A program made the position numbers and the translations under genes. This document shows positions 26,375 to 35,740 of a DNA stretch of 64,000 nucleotides, piece after piece. This stretch comes from Marinisporobacter balticus (GTDB lineage: Bacteria; Bacillota; Clostridia; Peptostreptococcales; Thermotaleaceae), in assembly GCF_004345705.1 (NCBI RefSeq), contig NZ_SLWV01000001.1, forward strand, positions 248,001 to 312,000, given 5' to 3'. The notes beneath the pieces are model-generated. The model made no database searches. It saw only the letters and a list, made by a program, of their open reading frames with translations, and was not told where the DNA came from. Position 1 is the stretch's first letter, and every line of letters starts with the position of its first letter.

Positions 26375-27679
26375 CTATTTGTCTAATATTTTTCCTACTA
26401 CTGCTTCTTCTAATATTTTTTCTAATACTACTAGCAATATTTTCCCTTCTACATCCTCTTTTGATTGGACAAATGTGCGAATATAGTTATCTGTTAATCC
26501 TTCATAATAACCTTGCATTTCATTACTTTCCGTCTCAAAGAGTACAGGTCTTTGTGTATGTATGAATTTCTCATGATATTTTATTAGACTTTCGTTTGCC
26601 AATGTTAGCAATCTTTCGCTTCTTCTATTCTTTATTTTCGAGGGCACTTGATTTTCATATTTAGCAGCTGGTGTTCCTCTTCTTTGAGAATATTTAAATA
26701 CATGAATTTGACTTAATCCAATCTCTTGAACAAATTCAAAGGTTTTTTCAAATTCTTCTTCTGTTTCTCCAGGAAACCCTACCATAATATCTGTAGTGAT
26801 GGATGCATCAGGCATATATTTTCTTAGCCGCTCTACAATTGTTTTGTATTCTATTGTAGTATATTTTCTATTCATTCTCTTAAGCGTCTCATCACATCCA
26901 CTTTGCAATGACAAATGAAAATGCGGACAAACTTTTTTTAAGTTTGAAAGCGTCTTTACAAAGTCTTCTGTCATAATTGTTGGTTCTATAGAACTAATTC
27001 TTATCCGTTCGATACCCTCCACTTCATGTACTGCATCAATTACATCCAATAATGACGTGTTTTTTAGATCTTTTCCATAAGATGCTACATGAATTCCCGT
27101 AAGCACAATTTCTTTAAAGTGATTCTTTGCTAAACGTTTCACTTCACTTACAATATCTTCTATTTTTCTGCTTCGAATAGGTCCTCTTGCATAAGGAATA
27201 ATACAATACGTACAATATTGATTGCATCCCTCTTGAATTTTAAGGTAAGCTCTCGTTTTTCCTTTTATTTCTCCTATCGTCATTTCTTCAAATTCATGAA
27301 TTTTCATAATATCATCAACAGCATTAATCATCTTGCTCTCTGCTGCTTTTTCTACATATTCAACAATTTTATTCCGATCATTTGTTCCTAAAATAATATT
27401 TACGCCTTCAATAGAAGCTACTTCCTTAGGGGCTGTTTGAGAATAGCATCCCACCACTGCTATAATAGCCTTTGGATTCTTTCGTTTTGCTCTTCGAATA
27501 AACTGTCTTGATTTTCGATCTCCTAGATTTGTAACAGTACAAGTATTAATTACATATACATCTGCATGTTCTTCGTGATCTACCATCTCATATCCAGCTT
27601 TTTCAAAAACCTCTCCCATTGCCTCTGTTTCATATTGATTCACTTTACATCCAAGGGTATAAAATGTTACTTTCTTCAT
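26375..27679 (-). CDS. mtaB: tRNA (ct6A/t6A37) methylthiotransferase MtaB
   Basis: Radical-SAM methylthiotransferase that makes ms2t6A at position 37 of ANN-decoding tRNAs. The N-terminal UPF0004 cluster uses Cys in LGCKVNQYETE, NTCTV and VVGCYSQ; the radical-SAM cluster is EGCNQYCTYCIIPYARG (about 150-166); a TRAM domain ends the protein. 434 aa. The start abuts the rsmE stop (27680), so prmA-rsmE-mtaB read as one RNA/protein modification operon, as in Bacillus. Confidence 0.95.
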   Translation of the reverse strand: MKKVTFYTLGCKVNQYETEAMGEVFEKAGYEMVDHEEHADVYVINTCTVTNLGDRKSRQFIRRAKRKNPKAIIAVVGCYSQTAPKEVASIEGVNIILGTNDRNKIVEYVEKAAESKMINAVDDIMKIHEFEEMTIGEIKGKTRAYLKIQEGCNQYCTYCIIPYARGPIRSRKIEDIVSEVKRLAKNHFKEIVLTGIHVASYGKDLKNTSLLDVIDAVHEVEGIERIRISSIEPTIMTEDFVKTLSNLKKVCPHFHLSLQSGCDETLKRMNRKYTTIEYKTIVERLRKYMPDASITTDIMVGFPGETEEEFEKTFEFVQEIGLSQIHVFKYSQRRGTPAAKYENQVPSKIKNRRSERLLTLANESLIKYHEKFIHTQRPVLFETESNEMQGYYEGLTDNYIRTFVQSKEDVEGKILLVVLEKILEEAVVGKILDK

Positions 27680-28438
27680 CTATATGCCTCCTAAATCACC
27701 CATCTCATACATCAATATACTTAAAGCTACAAAACCCGCGGTTTCAGTCCTTAATATTCTAGGCCCTAAGGTAACAGATAAAGCCCCCTTACCTTGTGCC
27801 GCTATAATTTCGTCTTTTTCAAAACCACCTTCTGGTCCAATGATAATGGCAACACTTTTATAGTCTCCATTATTCTTTAAAAGCCCTTTAATTCCTCTAT
27901 TTTCTTCCTGCTCATAAGGAATCATCCTTAAATCATACGTAGCTATTTCATTTAACATTTCTTCAAATGAAATAGGATACGCAATCGTAGGAATTCGACC
28001 CCTCTTACACTGCTTTGCTGCCGCATCTGCAACTTTTTGCCATCTTTCAATCTTTTTCGTCTCAGCTTTTTCATCCTTTAATTGTACAATTGTACGCTCT
28101 GTAACCACAGGAACAATTCTTTTAATTCCAAGTTCTGTACATTTTTGTATAATCATATCCATTTTAGCTGATTTAGGTATTCCTTGAAAAAGTGTTATAT
28201 TCACTAGTGGTTCAGTTTTAGATAAACGTCGCTCTAATATATTTACAATGATTTCTGACTTTGTTAACGAAATAATTTCCCCTATATAATCTATATTCTG
28301 TCCATCACAGATCTCTATGCGATCTTCCTGCGAAAGCCTTAATACCTTGCCAATATGTTTCACATCTTCCTTGTCATCAATAATAATTTTTTGCTCTTCA
28401 CCTAAAATATTTTTTTCATTTACAAAAAATCTATGCAT
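27680..28438 (-). CDS. rsmE: 16S rRNA (uracil-1498-N3)-methyltransferase RsmE
   Basis: SPOUT methyltransferase for U1498 of 16S rRNA. It begins MHRFFVNEKNI, has a PUA-like N-domain, then ITLFQGIPKSAKMDMIIQK and the knot motifs IIGPEGGFEKDE and LGPRILRTETA. The start is the ATG at 28438 (252 aa) with AAAGGGTG upstream; the reading frame upstream overlaps prmA. It overlaps the prmA end by 8 nt, pointing to coupled translation. Confidence 0.96.
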   Translation of the reverse strand: MHRFFVNEKNILGEEQKIIIDDKEDVKHIGKVLRLSQEDRIEICDGQNIDYIGEIISLTKSEIIVNILERRLSKTEPLVNITLFQGIPKSAKMDMIIQKCTELGIKRIVPVVTERTIVQLKDEKAETKKIERWQKVADAAAKQCKRGRIPTIAYPISFEEMLNEIATYDLRMIPYEQEENRGIKGLLKNNGDYKSVAIIIGPEGGFEKDEIIAAQGKGALSVTLGPRILRTETAGFVALSILMYEMGDLGGI

Positions 28439-29387
28439 CCCTTTTTTCACCCTTTGTTTTAGAAACAATCACTGCCCATTCACCTTGTCTATCAATATGA
28501 AGAATTTCCATCTCGTTCTTTTCTAAGGCTTTGACCACTTCATCAATCTTTTCAAGAATAATACCTGAAGCAATAAAAACACTATCTTTCTTCATAAAAT
28601 CACTTATATAGGAAGATAAATGTATAATTACATCTGCTATAATATTAGCAACCACAATGTCTGCTTTTCCTATAATCACATCCATCAAATTTCCATGTTT
28701 TATCTCAACTTTAGTATCTACTCCATTTTCTAATACATTTCTTTTAGAAGCTGTGACGGCTACTTCATCTAAATCAACACCTATAACTTTCTTTGCTCCA
28801 AGTTTTGCAGCTGCAACAGAAAGAATACCACTGCCACAGCCAATATCAAATACCTCATGTTCATTCGTTATATACTTTTCTAAATTTTGTATGCACATCA
28901 TCGTTGTTTCATGGGTGCCTGTTCCAAATGCCATCCCTGGATCAAGTTCGATCACAAGTTCATCAAATGCAGCTTCATAAGGTTCCCAAGAAGGCTTTAT
29001 AACCACCTTATCTCCTATTTTTTTAGGTTTATAATATTTTTTCCACTCATTCGCCCAATCTTCTTCATAGACTTCTGTTGTTGTAACTTCTCCTAATCCT
29101 TTATCAAGATTGTATTGTGGTATTTTTTCTACATGTTCTTCTATAAGTTTAATTTTATCTAGTAAGTCTCCATTCTCTGGGAAATATCCTTTTACTATGG
29201 CACCTTCATACTCTCTTTCAAAAATAGATTCATCAACATAGTCCCAATCTCCTGATTCTTTTTCTTTGAAAATCAAGTCGTTTGGATCTTCTATGACCAC
29301 ACCTCCCACCCCAGCATCATACAAAATATTAGCTACTGCTTCAACAGCCTCTGTCGTTGTTTTAATTTTCACTTCTATCCATTTCAT
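28431..29387 (-). CDS. prmA: Ribosomal protein L11 methyltransferase
   Basis: SAM-dependent methyltransferase for lysines of L11. The N-terminal substrate domain begins MKWIEVKIKTTTEAVEAVAN; the Rossmann core shows FGTGTHETT, DIGCGSGILSVAAAKLGA and NIIADVI, all family hallmarks. 318 aa is typical of Firmicutes. It lies 200 bp downstream of dnaJ behind a terminator, in the usual dnaJ-prmA-rsmE order. Confidence 0.97.
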   Translation of the reverse strand: MKWIEVKIKTTTEAVEAVANILYDAGVGGVVIEDPNDLIFKEKESGDWDYVDESIFEREYEGAIVKGYFPENGDLLDKIKLIEEHVEKIPQYNLDKGLGEVTTTEVYEEDWANEWKKYYKPKKIGDKVVIKPSWEPYEAAFDELVIELDPGMAFGTGTHETTMMCIQNLEKYITNEHEVFDIGCGSGILSVAAAKLGAKKVIGVDLDEVAVTASKRNVLENGVDTKVEIKHGNLMDVIIGKADIVVANIIADVIIHLSSYISDFMKKDSVFIASGIILEKIDEVVKALEKNEMEILHIDRQGEWAVIVSKTKGEKRDA

Positions 29388-29562
29388 ATTCTAAATCCTC
29401 CGTAACTTTCCACTTTATGTGTTATTATACCCTAGACTACTTGTCTTTACCATAAGTTTATAGAATTAAAACTTAATTGAGTTTCTTAGTCTCGCACTTT
29501 AAAAAGTAGCGCGCTTATAATTATTAGATAAAAACTTGCATAAATCTATTATACAAATGAAA

Positions 29563-29585
29563 CACCCAGTAATCACTGGGTGCTT
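29563..29585 (-). terminator. Terminator after dnaJ
   Basis: Arms GCACCCAGT and ACTGGGTGT around a 4-nt loop, followed on the minus strand by TTCATTTG; it lies a few bases past the dnaJ stop. The gap on to prmA (29388-29562) shows no gene. Confidence 0.75.
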
Positions 29586-29588
29586 TAG

Positions 29589-30722
29589 CTAAATACCAAA
29601 AGTATCTTTTACTTTATCAAAAAAACTCTTTCTCTGTTCATGTACATCTTCTCCCATTATATCAGCAAACTTCTTAAGTAATTCTTTTTGCTTTTCATTA
29701 AGTCTTGTAGGGATTTCCACAACTACTTTTACGTAATGATCCCCTCTGCCATAACCTCTTAAATTAGGTATGCCTTTACCCTTCATTCTAAATATCGTAC
29801 CGCTTTGTGTCCCTTCAGAAACTTTATACTTAATTTGCCCATCTAATGTTGGAATAATGAGTTCATCTCCTAATGCTGCCTGTACAAAAGTAATTGGTAC
29901 CTCACAAATCACATCATTTCCATCTCTTTTAAAAATTTCATGCTGCTTTACGCGAATGACAATATATAAATCTCCTCTAGGTCCACCTTTTTCACCGGGC
30001 TCCCCTTCTCCTCTTAAGGACATAACAGAACCTGTATCTACTCCTGCTGGAATTTTTATTTGCATTTTTTTATTTTTTATTGCTTTTCCTGTTCCATTAC
30101 AAGTTGCACAAGGTTGCTCAATGATTTTTCCTTCTCCATTACATGTATCACAAGTTTTCACATTCACAAATTGACCGAGCGGCGTTCTTGTTGCATAACG
30201 AACTTCACCTGTTCCATTACACTTAGAACATGTTTTTTTATTTGTTCCAGGCTTTGCTCCTGTACCGTTACACGAAGAACAGTTTTCATGTCTTGAAATA
30301 CTTATTTCTTTTTCAACACCAAAAGCAGCCTCTTCAAAAGTTATTGCCACTTCCTGTTTTAAATCATCACCTTTTTGAGGTCCAGATTTTCTTCTCCCGC
30401 CAGAAAACCCGCCCCCAAACATATCAAATATATCACCAAAAATATCATCAAATCCGCCAAATCCAGATGCACCACCAAATCCACCTTGACTATTTCCATC
30501 TACACCCGCATGCCCAAATTGATCATATCTTGCTTTTTTATTCTGATCACTTAAAACCTCATAAGCTTCATTCGCTTCTTTGAATTTTTCTTCTGCTTCC
30601 TTATTGTCTGGATTTCTATCTGGATGATACTTCATAGCCATTTTTCTGTAACCTTTCTTAATGGCTTGTTCATCAGCTCCTCTATCTACACCTAACACTT
30701 CATAGTAATCTCTTTTAGCCAT
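29589..30722 (-). CDS. dnaJ: Chaperone protein DnaJ
   Basis: Hsp40 co-chaperone stimulating DnaK. J domain residues 1-70 with the HPD motif (KYHPDRNPDN), a Gly/Phe-rich linker (about 75-125), four CxxCxGxG zinc repeats (CSSCNGTG, CSKCNGTG, CDTCNGEG, CATCNGTG; about 148-215) and the C-terminal substrate domains. The ATG at 30722 gives 377 aa and has AAAGGCGG upstream; the longer frame adds 31 unrelated residues. Last gene of hrcA-grpE-dnaK-dnaJ. Confidence 0.98.
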   Translation of the reverse strand: MAKRDYYEVLGVDRGADEQAIKKGYRKMAMKYHPDRNPDNKEAEEKFKEANEAYEVLSDQNKKARYDQFGHAGVDGNSQGGFGGASGFGGFDDIFGDIFDMFGGGFSGGRRKSGPQKGDDLKQEVAITFEEAAFGVEKEISISRHENCSSCNGTGAKPGTNKKTCSKCNGTGEVRYATRTPLGQFVNVKTCDTCNGEGKIIEQPCATCNGTGKAIKNKKMQIKIPAGVDTGSVMSLRGEGEPGEKGGPRGDLYIVIRVKQHEIFKRDGNDVICEVPITFVQAALGDELIIPTLDGQIKYKVSEGTQSGTIFRMKGKGIPNLRGYGRGDHYVKVVVEIPTRLNEKQKELLKKFADIMGEDVHEQRKSFFDKVKDTFGI

Positions 30723-30823
30723 ACTTCTCACCGCCTTTCTATTCAGGTTTTGTGAGAAAACCACAAAACTATATAAATTATATGAAAAATATCTAATTTT
30801 AGCAAGTGTTTTCACATTTACAA

Positions 30824-30841
30824 GGCACCCATGAGGGTGCC
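30824..30841 (-). terminator. Hairpin between dnaK and dnaJ
   Basis: GGCACCC and its complement around a 4-nt loop, 9 bp past the dnaK stop, with TTGT rather than a long T run after it on the minus strand. It may be a partial terminator or a stabilising 3' end that sets dnaK above dnaJ. Confidence 0.55.
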
Positions 30842-30849
30842 TCTTCTAT

Positions 30850-32691
30850 CTATTTATCTTCATCATCCACAACTTCATAGTCTGCATCTACTACATTGTC
30901 ATCTTGTGCATTTGTTGTATTCTGTCCTTGCTCTCCTTGTGGGTTTTCATTTTGAGCAGCTTGTTCATACATCTTTTGAGATAATACATGGAAAGCAGTT
31001 GTTAAATCTTCATTTGCTTTTTTGATTTCTTCAGCATTATCTGCTTCTAAAGCTTTTTTAAGATCTTCAAGTTTTGATTCAACATTCGTTTTTTCATCAA
31101 CACTAATCTTGTCTCCTACTTCTTTTAATGCTTTTTCAGTTTCATAAACCATAGCATCTGCTTTATTTTTTTCTTCAATTGCTTCTTTTTTCTTTTTATC
31201 TTCTTCTGCATATTGTTCAGCTTCTTTTACTTTCTTTTCAATATCAGCATCTGATAAATTTGTTGAAGCAGTGATCGTAATCTTTTGTTCTTTTCCTGTT
31301 CCATTATCTTTTGCACTAACATTAACAATTCCATTCGCATCGATATCAAATGTTACTTCTATTTGAGGGATACCTCTTTGTGCTGGCATGATTCCAGTTA
31401 ATTGGAATCTTCCTAATGTAATATTGTCAGAAGCCATTTGTCTTTCCCCTTGTAATACATGTATATCTACAGCTGTTTGATTATCTGCTGCTGTAGAAAA
31501 AACTTGACTCTTTTTCGTAGGAATGGTTGTATTTCTTTCAATAAGCTTTGTAAATACACTTCCTAAAGTTTCAATTCCTAGTGAAAGTGGTGTTACATCT
31601 AATAATAATACATCTTTTACTTCTCCAGTTAATACCCCTGCTTGAATAGCTGCACCAATAGCCACGCACTCATCCGGATTAACGCCTTTATGCGGATCTT
31701 TTCCTGTAAGTTTTTTTACGGCTTCTTGTACAGCTGGAATTCTTGTAGAACCGCCTACTAAAACAACTTTATCGAGTTCTCCAGTACCTAAATCCGCATC
31801 CTTTAATGCTTTTTTTGTCGGCTCCATTGTTGCTTCTACAAGCTTTGCAGTAAGTTGATTGAATTTAGCGCGTGTTAAATCCATATTTAAATGGAGAGGT
31901 CCCTCAGCTGTAGCTGTAACAAAAGGTAAATTAATATTTGCTGTTTGTGTACTTGACAACTCTTTTTTCGCCTTTTCAGCAGCTTCTTTCAATCTTTGTA
32001 ATGACATTTTATCTTTTCTCAAATCTACCCCATGTTCTTTTTGGAATGATTCTGCTAAAAAATCTATAATTATTTGGTCAAAATCATCTCCTCCAAGATG
32101 GTTATTTCCATGCGTTGCTAATACTTCAAATACCCCATCCCCAAGTTCTAATACAGAAACGTCAAAAGTACCTCCACCTAAATCAAATACCATGATCTTT
32201 TGGTGTGTATCGTCTTTATCAAGGCCATAAGCTAATGATGCTGCTGTGGGCTCGTTGATAATTCTTTTTACTTCGAGACCTGCAATTTTCCCAGCATCTT
32301 TTGTAGCTTGTCTTTGACTATCTGTAAAATATGCAGGAACAGTGATAACGGCTTCTGTTACTTTTTCTCCTAGATAGCTTTCTGCATCTGCTTTTAATTT
32401 CATAAGGGTCATTGCTGAAATTTCTTGCGGTGAATGATCTCTTCCATCAATTGTCACTTTATGATCTGTACCCATTTCTCTTTTTATAGACATAATTGTT
32501 TTATCAGGATTTGTGATCGCTTGTCTTTTTGCTGTTTCTCCTACAAGTCTTTCTCCACTTTTTGTAAATGCAACGACAGATGGTGTTGTTCTATTTCCTT
32601 CTGCATTTGGAATTACAACAGGGTCTCCACCTTCTAAAACTGCAACACATGAATTGGTTGTCCCTAAGTCAATACCTATTATTTTACCCAT
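30850..32691 (-). CDS. dnaK: Molecular chaperone DnaK (Hsp70)
   Basis: ATP-driven chaperone. The nucleotide-binding domain has the phosphate loops GIDLGTTNSCVAV and DLGGGTFDVSVL, and VVLVGGSTRIP; the linker VLLLDVTPLSLGIET leads to the substrate domain and a helical lid with a Gln/Asn-rich tail ending in a run of acidic residues. 613 aa. The short N-domain lacking the Gram-negative insertion fits Firmicutes. ATG at 32691 behind GAAGGAGG. Confidence 0.99.
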   Translation of the reverse strand: MGKIIGIDLGTTNSCVAVLEGGDPVVIPNAEGNRTTPSVVAFTKSGERLVGETAKRQAITNPDKTIMSIKREMGTDHKVTIDGRDHSPQEISAMTLMKLKADAESYLGEKVTEAVITVPAYFTDSQRQATKDAGKIAGLEVKRIINEPTAASLAYGLDKDDTHQKIMVFDLGGGTFDVSVLELGDGVFEVLATHGNNHLGGDDFDQIIIDFLAESFQKEHGVDLRKDKMSLQRLKEAAEKAKKELSSTQTANINLPFVTATAEGPLHLNMDLTRAKFNQLTAKLVEATMEPTKKALKDADLGTGELDKVVLVGGSTRIPAVQEAVKKLTGKDPHKGVNPDECVAIGAAIQAGVLTGEVKDVLLLDVTPLSLGIETLGSVFTKLIERNTTIPTKKSQVFSTAADNQTAVDIHVLQGERQMASDNITLGRFQLTGIMPAQRGIPQIEVTFDIDANGIVNVSAKDNGTGKEQKITITASTNLSDADIEKKVKEAEQYAEEDKKKKEAIEEKNKADAMVYETEKALKEVGDKISVDEKTNVESKLEDLKKALEADNAEEIKKANEDLTTAFHVLSQKMYEQAAQNENPQGEQGQNTTNAQDDNVVDADYEVVDDEDK

Positions 32692-32726
32692 TGTAAAATT
32701 TCCTCCTTCATCTTATATATAATTTT

Positions 32727-33263
32727 TTATTTTGAAACTTTTACCATACTTGGTCGAATAACCTTTCCAAAAAGGGTATACCCTTTTTGGAATACATCTA
32801 TAATGATATTTGCGTCATAATCATCATTTTCTTCTTGCATAACAGCATGATGATAATTTGGGTCAAATTCTTTTTTCATGGCTTCAATTTCTTCAACGCC
32901 ATTTTTATGACACACATCTAAAAATTGCTTCAAAATCATCTCCATACCTTCAGCAAGAGATGCATCTTTTCCTTCATCTGTATAAGACTGCATAGCTCTT
33001 TCTAGGTTATCGATGGTTGGCAATAAATCTATCATCAATTTTTCATTTGCAAAATTATAAATGTCACTTTTCTCTTTTTCTGCTCTTTTTCTATAATTTT
33101 GAAAATCTGCTGTCATTCTCAAATATTTGTTGTTTAACTCCTTGTTTTCTTCTTTGATTTTTTCAAATTCCATGCTACATTCATTCATTTCTTCTTTTGT
33201 AGCATCTAGATTGGATTCTACTGGTTCATCCATCTTTGTTTCATTCTCTTTCATTTCTTCCAT
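32727..33263 (-). CDS. grpE: Nucleotide exchange factor GrpE
   Basis: DnaK nucleotide exchange factor. An acidic unstructured N-terminus and long coiled coil (residues about 25-90, NKYLRMTADFQNYRKRAEKE) precede the beta domain, which shows ILKQFLDVCHKNGVEEIEA, and the C-terminal VFQKGYTLFGKVIRPSMV. 178 aa. It lies between hrcA and dnaK in the class I heat-shock operon. Confidence 0.97.
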   Translation of the reverse strand: MEEMKENETKMDEPVESNLDATKEEMNECSMEFEKIKEENKELNNKYLRMTADFQNYRKRAEKEKSDIYNFANEKLMIDLLPTIDNLERAMQSYTDEGKDASLAEGMEMILKQFLDVCHKNGVEEIEAMKKEFDPNYHHAVMQEENDDYDANIIIDVFQKGYTLFGKVIRPSMVKVSK

Positions 33264-33370
33264 GATTAAACACCTGCCTACATTTGTATTTTTACCTTTT
33301 TACTATAAAGGAAAAAAATTATATACTTTTATTATGTAATGCTTTATATCTCATATAGATAAAAACATAT

Positions 33371-33402
33371 ATATAGTGCAAAACATATATTTTGCACTAT
33401 AT
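33371..33402 (-). terminator. Hairpin between hrcA and grpE
   Basis: A perfect 13-bp stem (33371-33383 with 33390-33402) and 6-nt loop lie 13 bp past the hrcA stop; on the minus strand ATATGTTTTTATC follows. It could terminate part of the hrcA message or act as an RNA processing site, leaving less hrcA than chaperone mRNA. No clear separate grpE promoter was found. Confidence 0.5.
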
Positions 33403-33414
33403 AGTTGCTTTTTT

Positions 33415-34437
33415 CTACAACGCTCCTAGCAAATTTGATAAGTTTTTTGTTATATAATCTACAACCGAAACAATATTTTCATAATTCATCCTAGTAGGTC
33501 CAATCACGCCAATTTTACCAACAATCAATCCATTTATTTTGTACGTCGCTGTAACTAAGCTACATTGCTGCATTGCCTCATGTTTATTTTCTTTCCCAAT
33601 GGTGATGTCTACACCATCTCTACTATTGATTAATAAATCCATTATATTCTCTTTATGGTTTAGCATTTCCATAAAATCTCTTGCTTTATCAATACTATGA
33701 TACTCAGGTAAATGAAAAATATTTGTCAGTCCATCTAAATACATCTGTATATTAACCATCTCTTCTAGCGTTGATAATACAACAGGCATGACTAAATCTA
33801 GTAATGAATTAAATGCTTTTATTTCTTTTTTGATATCCTCCACAGTATCCCATGTGATATTTCTGATGGTTTGTCCCTTAAGCTTTATATTTAGCATTTT
33901 TGATAAAAACATTAAATTATCTAGTGTGCAACTTTCATTCATTCTCAAAAGTGTATTCTTTACAACCCCTGATTCAGATATGATTACTAATAATATACTA
34001 CTTTCATCAACAGGTATTAATTGAACCGTTTTTAACTTACTTTGATCGAACTGTGGCGACAAAACAACAGAAGTCAACCGCGTCATTTGTGATAATATTT
34101 TTGAAGTGTTGGTTATTACTTGTTCTACTTCTCCTACACTTTGTAAAATACTTTTTCTTATAGCTTCCTTCTGTCTCTGAGCTAGTTTATCAATAATCAT
34201 TAGACTATCTACATATAATCGATATCCCTTATCAGAAGGAACTCTGCCAGCTGAAGTATGGGGTTGCTGTAAATATCCCATTTCTTCCAAATCTGCCATT
34301 TCATTTCGTATTGTAGCAGCACTAATCCCCAAATCATATTTTTTTCTTAATGTTCTTGAGCCTACAGGTTCGGCTGTATCTATAAAATCTTTTATTATGG
34401 CCTGCAGAATCTTTAATTTTCTTTCTCCCAGCTCCAT
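33415..34437 (-). CDS. hrcA: Heat-inducible transcription repressor HrcA
   Basis: Repressor of class I heat-shock genes through CIRCE. N-terminal winged helix (ERKLKILQAIIKDFIDTAEP; AATIRNEMADLEEMGYL, residues about 3-65), a GAF-like middle domain and a C-terminal dimerisation part (IGVIGPTRMNYENIVSVVDY). The ATG at 34437 (340 aa) has AGGAG upstream; the longer frame would begin inside the CIRCE element. It heads the operon it represses. Confidence 0.97.
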   Translation of the reverse strand: MELGERKLKILQAIIKDFIDTAEPVGSRTLRKKYDLGISAATIRNEMADLEEMGYLQQPHTSAGRVPSDKGYRLYVDSLMIIDKLAQRQKEAIRKSILQSVGEVEQVITNTSKILSQMTRLTSVVLSPQFDQSKLKTVQLIPVDESSILLVIISESGVVKNTLLRMNESCTLDNLMFLSKMLNIKLKGQTIRNITWDTVEDIKKEIKAFNSLLDLVMPVVLSTLEEMVNIQMYLDGLTNIFHLPEYHSIDKARDFMEMLNHKENIMDLLINSRDGVDITIGKENKHEAMQQCSLVTATYKINGLIVGKIGVIGPTRMNYENIVSVVDYITKNLSNLLGAL

Positions 34438-34454
34438 AATACCACTCCTATTTG

Positions 34455-34481
34455 TTAGCACTCTCTTTTAATGAGTGCTAA
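34455..34481. promoter_or_regulatory. CIRCE operator of the hrcA operon
   Basis: TTAGCACTC (34455-34463), 9-nt spacer and GAGTGCTAA (34473-34481) are an exact match to the CIRCE consensus. It lies 18 bp before the hrcA start and just after the promoter -10, so HrcA bound here would block transcription. Confidence 0.97.
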
Positions 34482-34495
34482 ACTATTATGTTTTT

Positions 34496-34524
34496 AAATT
34501 ATCACTAATAAAATAATTTGTCAA
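34496..34524 (-). promoter_or_regulatory. Sigma-A promoter of hrcA-grpE-dnaK-dnaJ
   Basis: TTGACA (34524-34519), 17-nt spacer, TAATTT (34501-34496), with CIRCE directly downstream. The -35 is consensus. The promoter lies just behind the hemW stop codon. Confidence 0.85.
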
Positions 34525-34543
34525 TAACATTTTTGTTATTTTT

Positions 34544-35683
34544 TTAATCTGGTAAAAAGTCTACAAAAACTTGATTCGATAAATCTATTCCTTTTCTTGT
34601 TAATCTTATTTTTTTACCATCTACGTGTATTAGTCCTTCTTCTTTTAGTTTACAAATTTCATGCCTATATAATTTTAATGGACTGCAACTGAATCTTTTT
34701 GTGAATCTTTCAATTTCTATGCCATCTATCATTCTTAAACCTAAAAACATAGTTTCAGCAATTTCATCTTTTTGTGACATTTTTTCTTCAATTATATAGT
34801 CTATTTCTCTTTCATTATCTTTATTAATATATTCATTTAAGTCTTTTGTATTTGAAAAACGTACTTTTCCTAAGCAAGAGTGGGCACCCAACCCAAATCC
34901 AATATATTCTTCATTATTCCAATACATCTTATTATGTATGCATTCTTTTCCCTTTGTTGAAAAATTCGATATTTCATAATGAATATATTCATGTTCTTGC
35001 AAATAATCTATTGCAAAATGATACATTGCTCTATCTTGTTCTTCTGAAGGCAATTGTAAAACACCACTTTCATAAAGCTTGTCAAACACTGTGTTTTCTT
35101 CAATTTTTAAGCTATAAGCCGAAATATGCTCTGGTCTAAGTGCCACTATATTATACAAAGTTTCTTGCCACTGTGTTAACGTTTGTTCAGGAAGGCCAAA
35201 CATTAAATCAATATTAATATTTTTAAAACCAATTTCCCGCGCCAATAGAAAATTTTCCAAAAATACTTCTTGATTATGTATTCTCCCTAAACTTTTCAGA
35301 AGATTATCTTGCCATGCCTGTAGCCCTATACTCAATCTATTTATATTATTATTTAAATAATATGCTAATTTTTCTTTTTCTAATGTTCCTGGATTACTTT
35401 CTATAGAAAATTCTAGATTTTTTTTGCAATCAAAATTCAAATAGATTGTCCTTAATACTTTATCCATTTCATCAATTGAAATAATTGATGGGGTTCCCCC
35501 TCCTATAAATATAGATTTTATTCTATATTCTTTTAATTTTTCTTTCCACGATTTCATTTCTTCTGTTAAAGCATTTATATATTCAGGAATCAAATGTTTC
35601 CTATTCGCAAACGAACAAAAATCACAATAAAAACATTTTTGTATACAAAAGGGAATGTGAATATACATACCAAGCTCTTTCAT
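34544..35683 (-). CDS. hemW: Radical SAM protein HemW (heme chaperone)
   Basis: HemW-family radical SAM protein, related to HemN but considered a heme-handling protein. It starts MKELGMYIHIPFCIQKCFYC, giving the CxxxCxxC cluster motif; GGGTPSI and the HemN_C domain at the C-terminus follow. The HemN-specific extra N-terminal elements are absent. The start at the ATG at 35683 (379 aa) has TGGAGGG upstream. It lies between lepA and hrcA, the classic lepA-hemW-hrcA order. Confidence 0.95.
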   Translation of the reverse strand: MKELGMYIHIPFCIQKCFYCDFCSFANRKHLIPEYINALTEEMKSWKEKLKEYRIKSIFIGGGTPSIISIDEMDKVLRTIYLNFDCKKNLEFSIESNPGTLEKEKLAYYLNNNINRLSIGLQAWQDNLLKSLGRIHNQEVFLENFLLAREIGFKNINIDLMFGLPEQTLTQWQETLYNIVALRPEHISAYSLKIEENTVFDKLYESGVLQLPSEEQDRAMYHFAIDYLQEHEYIHYEISNFSTKGKECIHNKMYWNNEEYIGFGLGAHSCLGKVRFSNTKDLNEYINKDNEREIDYIIEEKMSQKDEIAETMFLGLRMIDGIEIERFTKRFSCSPLKLYRHEICKLKEEGLIHVDGKKIRLTRKGIDLSNQVFVDFLPD

Positions 35684-35705
35684 TTTGTTAGCCCTCCATT
35701 TTAGG

Positions 35706-35740
35706 ATCCTAATAAAAACAGCCACCAAAAGGTGACTATT
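35706..35740 (-). terminator. Terminator overlapping the lepA stop
   Basis: On the minus strand AGTCACC, TTTT loop, GGTGGCT (one G-U pair), then GTTTTTATT. The 5' arm begins at the lepA stop codon itself, so terminator folding starts as the last codon is read. It separates lepA from hemW at least partly. Confidence 0.7.
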
